A stretch of 64,000 bases of DNA from Ancylobacter moscoviensis (GTDB lineage Bacteria > Pseudomonadota > Alphaproteobacteria > Rhizobiales > Xanthobacteraceae): NCBI RefSeq assembly GCF_007559435.1, contig NZ_VMBP01000002.1, positions 1 through 64,000 of the forward strand. Reading direction: 5' to 3'. Positions 62,054 to 64,000 of this stretch are shown in pieces. Below the pieces are notes generated by a model. That model was not told the origin of the DNA, did not search any database, and was given only the letters and a program-made list of their open reading frames with translations. A program made the translations under genes and the position numbers. Numbering within the stretch: position 1 is the stretch's first letter; the number at the start of each line of letters is the position of its first letter.

Positions 62054-63424
62054 TTACTCCGCTGCCGCGCTTACGCCGCCGCCGAAGGTGCGTTCCATTT
62101 CGCGCCGCAGGCGCACGGTCGGGCTGTCCTTCACCTCGACATCGGCCCAGCCGACGATCTCGCCCTCGGGGATGTCGCGCTTGAGCGCCACGTGGTGGGC
62201 GAGGCCGATGGGCAGGCCGCCCTTCGCCAGCGAGGTGGCGGCGGGAAAGAGCTTGCCCCACACCGTGAAGCCTCCTTCGCCGTCGAGCATCTCGCCGGCC
62301 TTCAGCGGGCGCTTGGCGACCGCCACCACATCGCCGTTGAACGCCTCGGTGACGCCGGTCGGTTCGCCCCGCAGCACGGCGGAGGCGACGCTGACGCCGA
62401 GTTCCAGCCCGATGAGATGATAGGGGCGGTAGAGCGCGGTGTAGCGGCCCGACGGGTCCGTCACCACGCCATATTCCTTGAAGCAGCGGCGGGCATAGTC
62501 GCCCCGTGCGCTCGGGTCGGCCTCGAACACCACATAGACGCCCCAGCGCAGATCGCGGAACACCGGGCGCCCGTCACGCTCCAGCGAGGAGACCGTCTCC
62601 ACCGTGCCGGAGTGTTCCAGAATGCCCCCGCGCTCGCGCGGGCGCAGCACGGTGGCGAGATCGTCGACGCCGCAGGGCGGGAACAGCAGGCCGTCCGAGG
62701 GCGCCTTCAGCCCCGCCGCATTGGCGATCGCCGCCATTTCGATGGACGACTTGGTGCCGTCGGCGAAGGAGTTGAACATCTGGGCATTCATGCCGCCCTG
62801 CGCGGCCTGCTCGACGGTGAGGCCGTAGAGATCCCAGATCGTGTCCGGCGTCGAGCGGTGGAAGCTCGGCAGGTACTTCGTGCCCTTGCCGGCGGCGACC
62901 ACGCTGAAGCCACAGGTGCGCGCCCAGTCCACCATCTCGCAGACCAGCGCCGGCTGGTCGCCATAGGCCATGGAGTAGACCACGCCGGCCTTGCGGGCGC
63001 GCTCGGCCAGCAGCGGGCCGACCAGCACGTCGGCCTCGACCGTCACCATGACGATGTGCCGCCCGTGCTCGATGGCCTTCAGCGCGTGATGTGCGCCGGC
63101 GGCGGGATTGCCCGTGACTTCCACCACGACGTCGAGCCCGTCGGCCGAAATCAGAGCGTCGGCATCCTCTGTGAGCACGGTGCGGCCGGTGCGCAGCGCC
63201 TCGGCGAAGGACGGGGCGACGGCAGCCGCCACGTCCCAGCCGGTCGCTTCCAGTGCGGCGCGGGCACGCGGCACGGAAAGGTCGGCGATTCCCAGCAGAT
63301 GCAGCCCCGGCGTGGTGCGCAACTGCGACAGGAACATGGAGCCGAACTTGCCGGCGCCGATAAGGCCGACACGGATGGGGCGGCCTTCGTCGGCGCGCGC
63401 CTTGAGCATGCGGGCGAGATTCAT
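62054..63424 (-). CDS. NAD(P)-dependent oxidoreductase with C-terminal SAF domain (456 aa)
   Basis: An N-terminal Rossmann domain (VGLIGAGKFGSMFLSQLRTTPG, residues about 17-150) shows homoserine dehydrogenase-like NAD(P) binding; VVEVTGNPAAGAHHALKAIEHGRHIVMVTVEADVLVG follows. The C-terminal third (VVAVAKRPLKAGEMLDGEGGFTVWGKL) is a SAF domain as in sialic acid synthases and FlgA, which misleads automatic naming. The ATG at 63424 is chosen; the earlier frame is intergenic. Relatives are found in sugar-acid and tetrose catabolism gene sets, but the substrate is unknown here. It is downstream of the partial coiled-coil gene on the same strand. Confidence 0.82.
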   Translation of the reverse strand: MNLARMLKARADEGRPIRVGLIGAGKFGSMFLSQLRTTPGLHLLGIADLSVPRARAALEATGWDVAAAVAPSFAEALRTGRTVLTEDADALISADGLDVVVEVTGNPAAGAHHALKAIEHGRHIVMVTVEADVLVGPLLAERARKAGVVYSMAYGDQPALVCEMVDWARTCGFSVVAAGKGTKYLPSFHRSTPDTIWDLYGLTVEQAAQGGMNAQMFNSFADGTKSSIEMAAIANAAGLKAPSDGLLFPPCGVDDLATVLRPRERGGILEHSGTVETVSSLERDGRPVFRDLRWGVYVVFEADPSARGDYARRCFKEYGVVTDPSGRYTALYRPYHLIGLELGVSVASAVLRGEPTGVTEAFNGDVVAVAKRPLKAGEMLDGEGGFTVWGKLFPAATSLAKGGLPIGLAHHVALKRDIPEGEIVGWADVEVKDSPTVRLRREMERTFGGGVSAAAE

Positions 63425-63517
63425 GGGCGTGTTCCTTCCCTGGCGTTGTCCGGCGGACCTTTGGTGTCCGCTCTTGTCTTCGGCCGATGCGGGTTTGGCG
63501 CCCCGCACCGTCGTCGT

Positions 63518-64000
63518 TCAGCCGGCCACCGCTCGGCCCTTGCTCCGCGGCGCGGATGTCTTCGGTGCCGCAGCCTTCGGGGCGGTCTGAGGCGGGGCGG
63601 CATCCTCTGCCGTCCTCAGCGCCAGAATGCGGTCGGCGAGGGTCGGCGAGGCGCCGTTCGCGGCCGGAGCGTGGCTGGCCAGCAGGACGTCGATGGGCGA
63701 GCCTGGACCTTCCAGCCGCGCCGTCAGATGGGCGACCTCGGCGGCGATGTCGCTGATGCGCTCACGCAGCAGCGCCGTGTCGTCGGCCTCGTCCCGGGAG
63801 GAGACGCCGCCCGCGGGCGTGGCGGGGACGGTGGTGGCGAGGGACAGGAGATGGTCGAGCTGCTGTTGCAGCCCGGCCCGGTCGTCGCGCGCCTTGGCGA
63901 GCGCGTCGTCGAGCATCGCCTTCTCGGCGCGGAGCATCTCGATGGTGTCGGCGGCCTCGCGTGCCAGCGCCTCGGCCGTACGCTGCGCCTGCCGCGCGTC
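63518..64000 (-). CDS. Coiled-coil protein, C-terminal part (window-truncated)
   Basis: The reading frame is open to the window edge, so the start lies outside. The visible 160 residues begin with DARQAQRTAEALAREAADTIE, a long Ala/Glu/Arg/Gln-rich heptad stretch, followed by a second helical segment (LLRERISDIAAEVAHLTARLEG) and an Ala/Pro/Lys tail ending SKGRAVAG. This suggests a long coiled coil that could be structural, a chromosome- or envelope-associated protein. No catalytic motif. It reads towards the SAF-domain gene. Confidence 0.7.
   Translation of the reverse strand, partial: DARQAQRTAEALAREAADTIEMLRAEKAMLDDALAKARDDRAGLQQQLDHLLSLATTVPATPAGGVSSRDEADDTALLRERISDIAAEVAHLTARLEGPGSPIDVLLASHAPAANGASPTLADRILALRTAEDAAPPQTAPKAAAPKTSAPRSKGRAVAG

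Overview
The window is high-GC DNA (roughly two-thirds G+C by eye) from an alphaproteobacterium. The rluD-rpoH pair, an RpoH box, an IalB-family protein, an Atu4866-type protein, GC-rich palindromic repeats and many ABC uptake cassettes suggest a Hyphomicrobiales member, perhaps near Xanthobacteraceae; that placement is inference. I see no prophage, insertion sequence, CRISPR array or rRNA. The window starts inside the last codons of pntB and ends inside a coiled-coil gene.

Layout. 1-3.4 kb: pntB tail, CBS protein, rluD-rpoH, a small membrane protein and tRNA-Glu(CTC). 3.5-8.2 kb: a compact organophosphonate cluster (phnM and a PhnF-like regulator divergent from phnDCE) with two matching GntR-type palindromes between the two arms, and no C-P lyase core genes. 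8.3-11.1 kb: IalB-like protein, Atu4866-like protein, SDR and a divergent LysR. 11.2-17.7 kb: a LysR-controlled set with a urocanase paralogue, MmgE/PrpD, a CoA-transferase and a divergent acyl-CoA dehydrogenase. 17.9-26.8 kb: an RpiR-led operon with two ureohydrolases, a complete dipeptide-type ABC importer with a fused DppD-DppF ATPase, and RidA. 27-37 kb: RcnB-like protein, patatin, GntP and GltS transporters, a lipoprotein hydrolase and an RND efflux pair. 37-43 kb: hydrolase and AI-2E-type permease, then ssuECBA. 43.4-49.1 kb: ssuD with an FAD/NAD(P)-binding partner, then tauABC. 49.3-58 kb: TRAP subunits, Bcr-type MFS, Nudix, MAPEG, small hydrolase, PAP2, small proteins and an MHYT hybrid histidine kinase. 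58.3-61.1 kb: a TPP riboswitch and thiOSGE. The end holds a DUF2087 protein, three palindromic repeats, a SAF-domain oxidoreductase and the coiled-coil gene.

How it works together. Much of the window is scavenging: phosphonate uptake, two sulfonate systems sharing an AT-rich promoter motif, and uptake plus hydrolysis of a probable guanidino or amidino compound. The two best candidates for undescribed biology are the urocanase-paralogue cluster (the position of the essential urocanase cysteine appears to be tyrosine, and no hutH, hutI or hutG lies in the set) and the RpiR-ureohydrolase-ABC-ureohydrolase-RidA operon beside it. A repeated architectural detail is a stem-loop directly after the binding-protein gene in the phn, dpp-like and tau operons.
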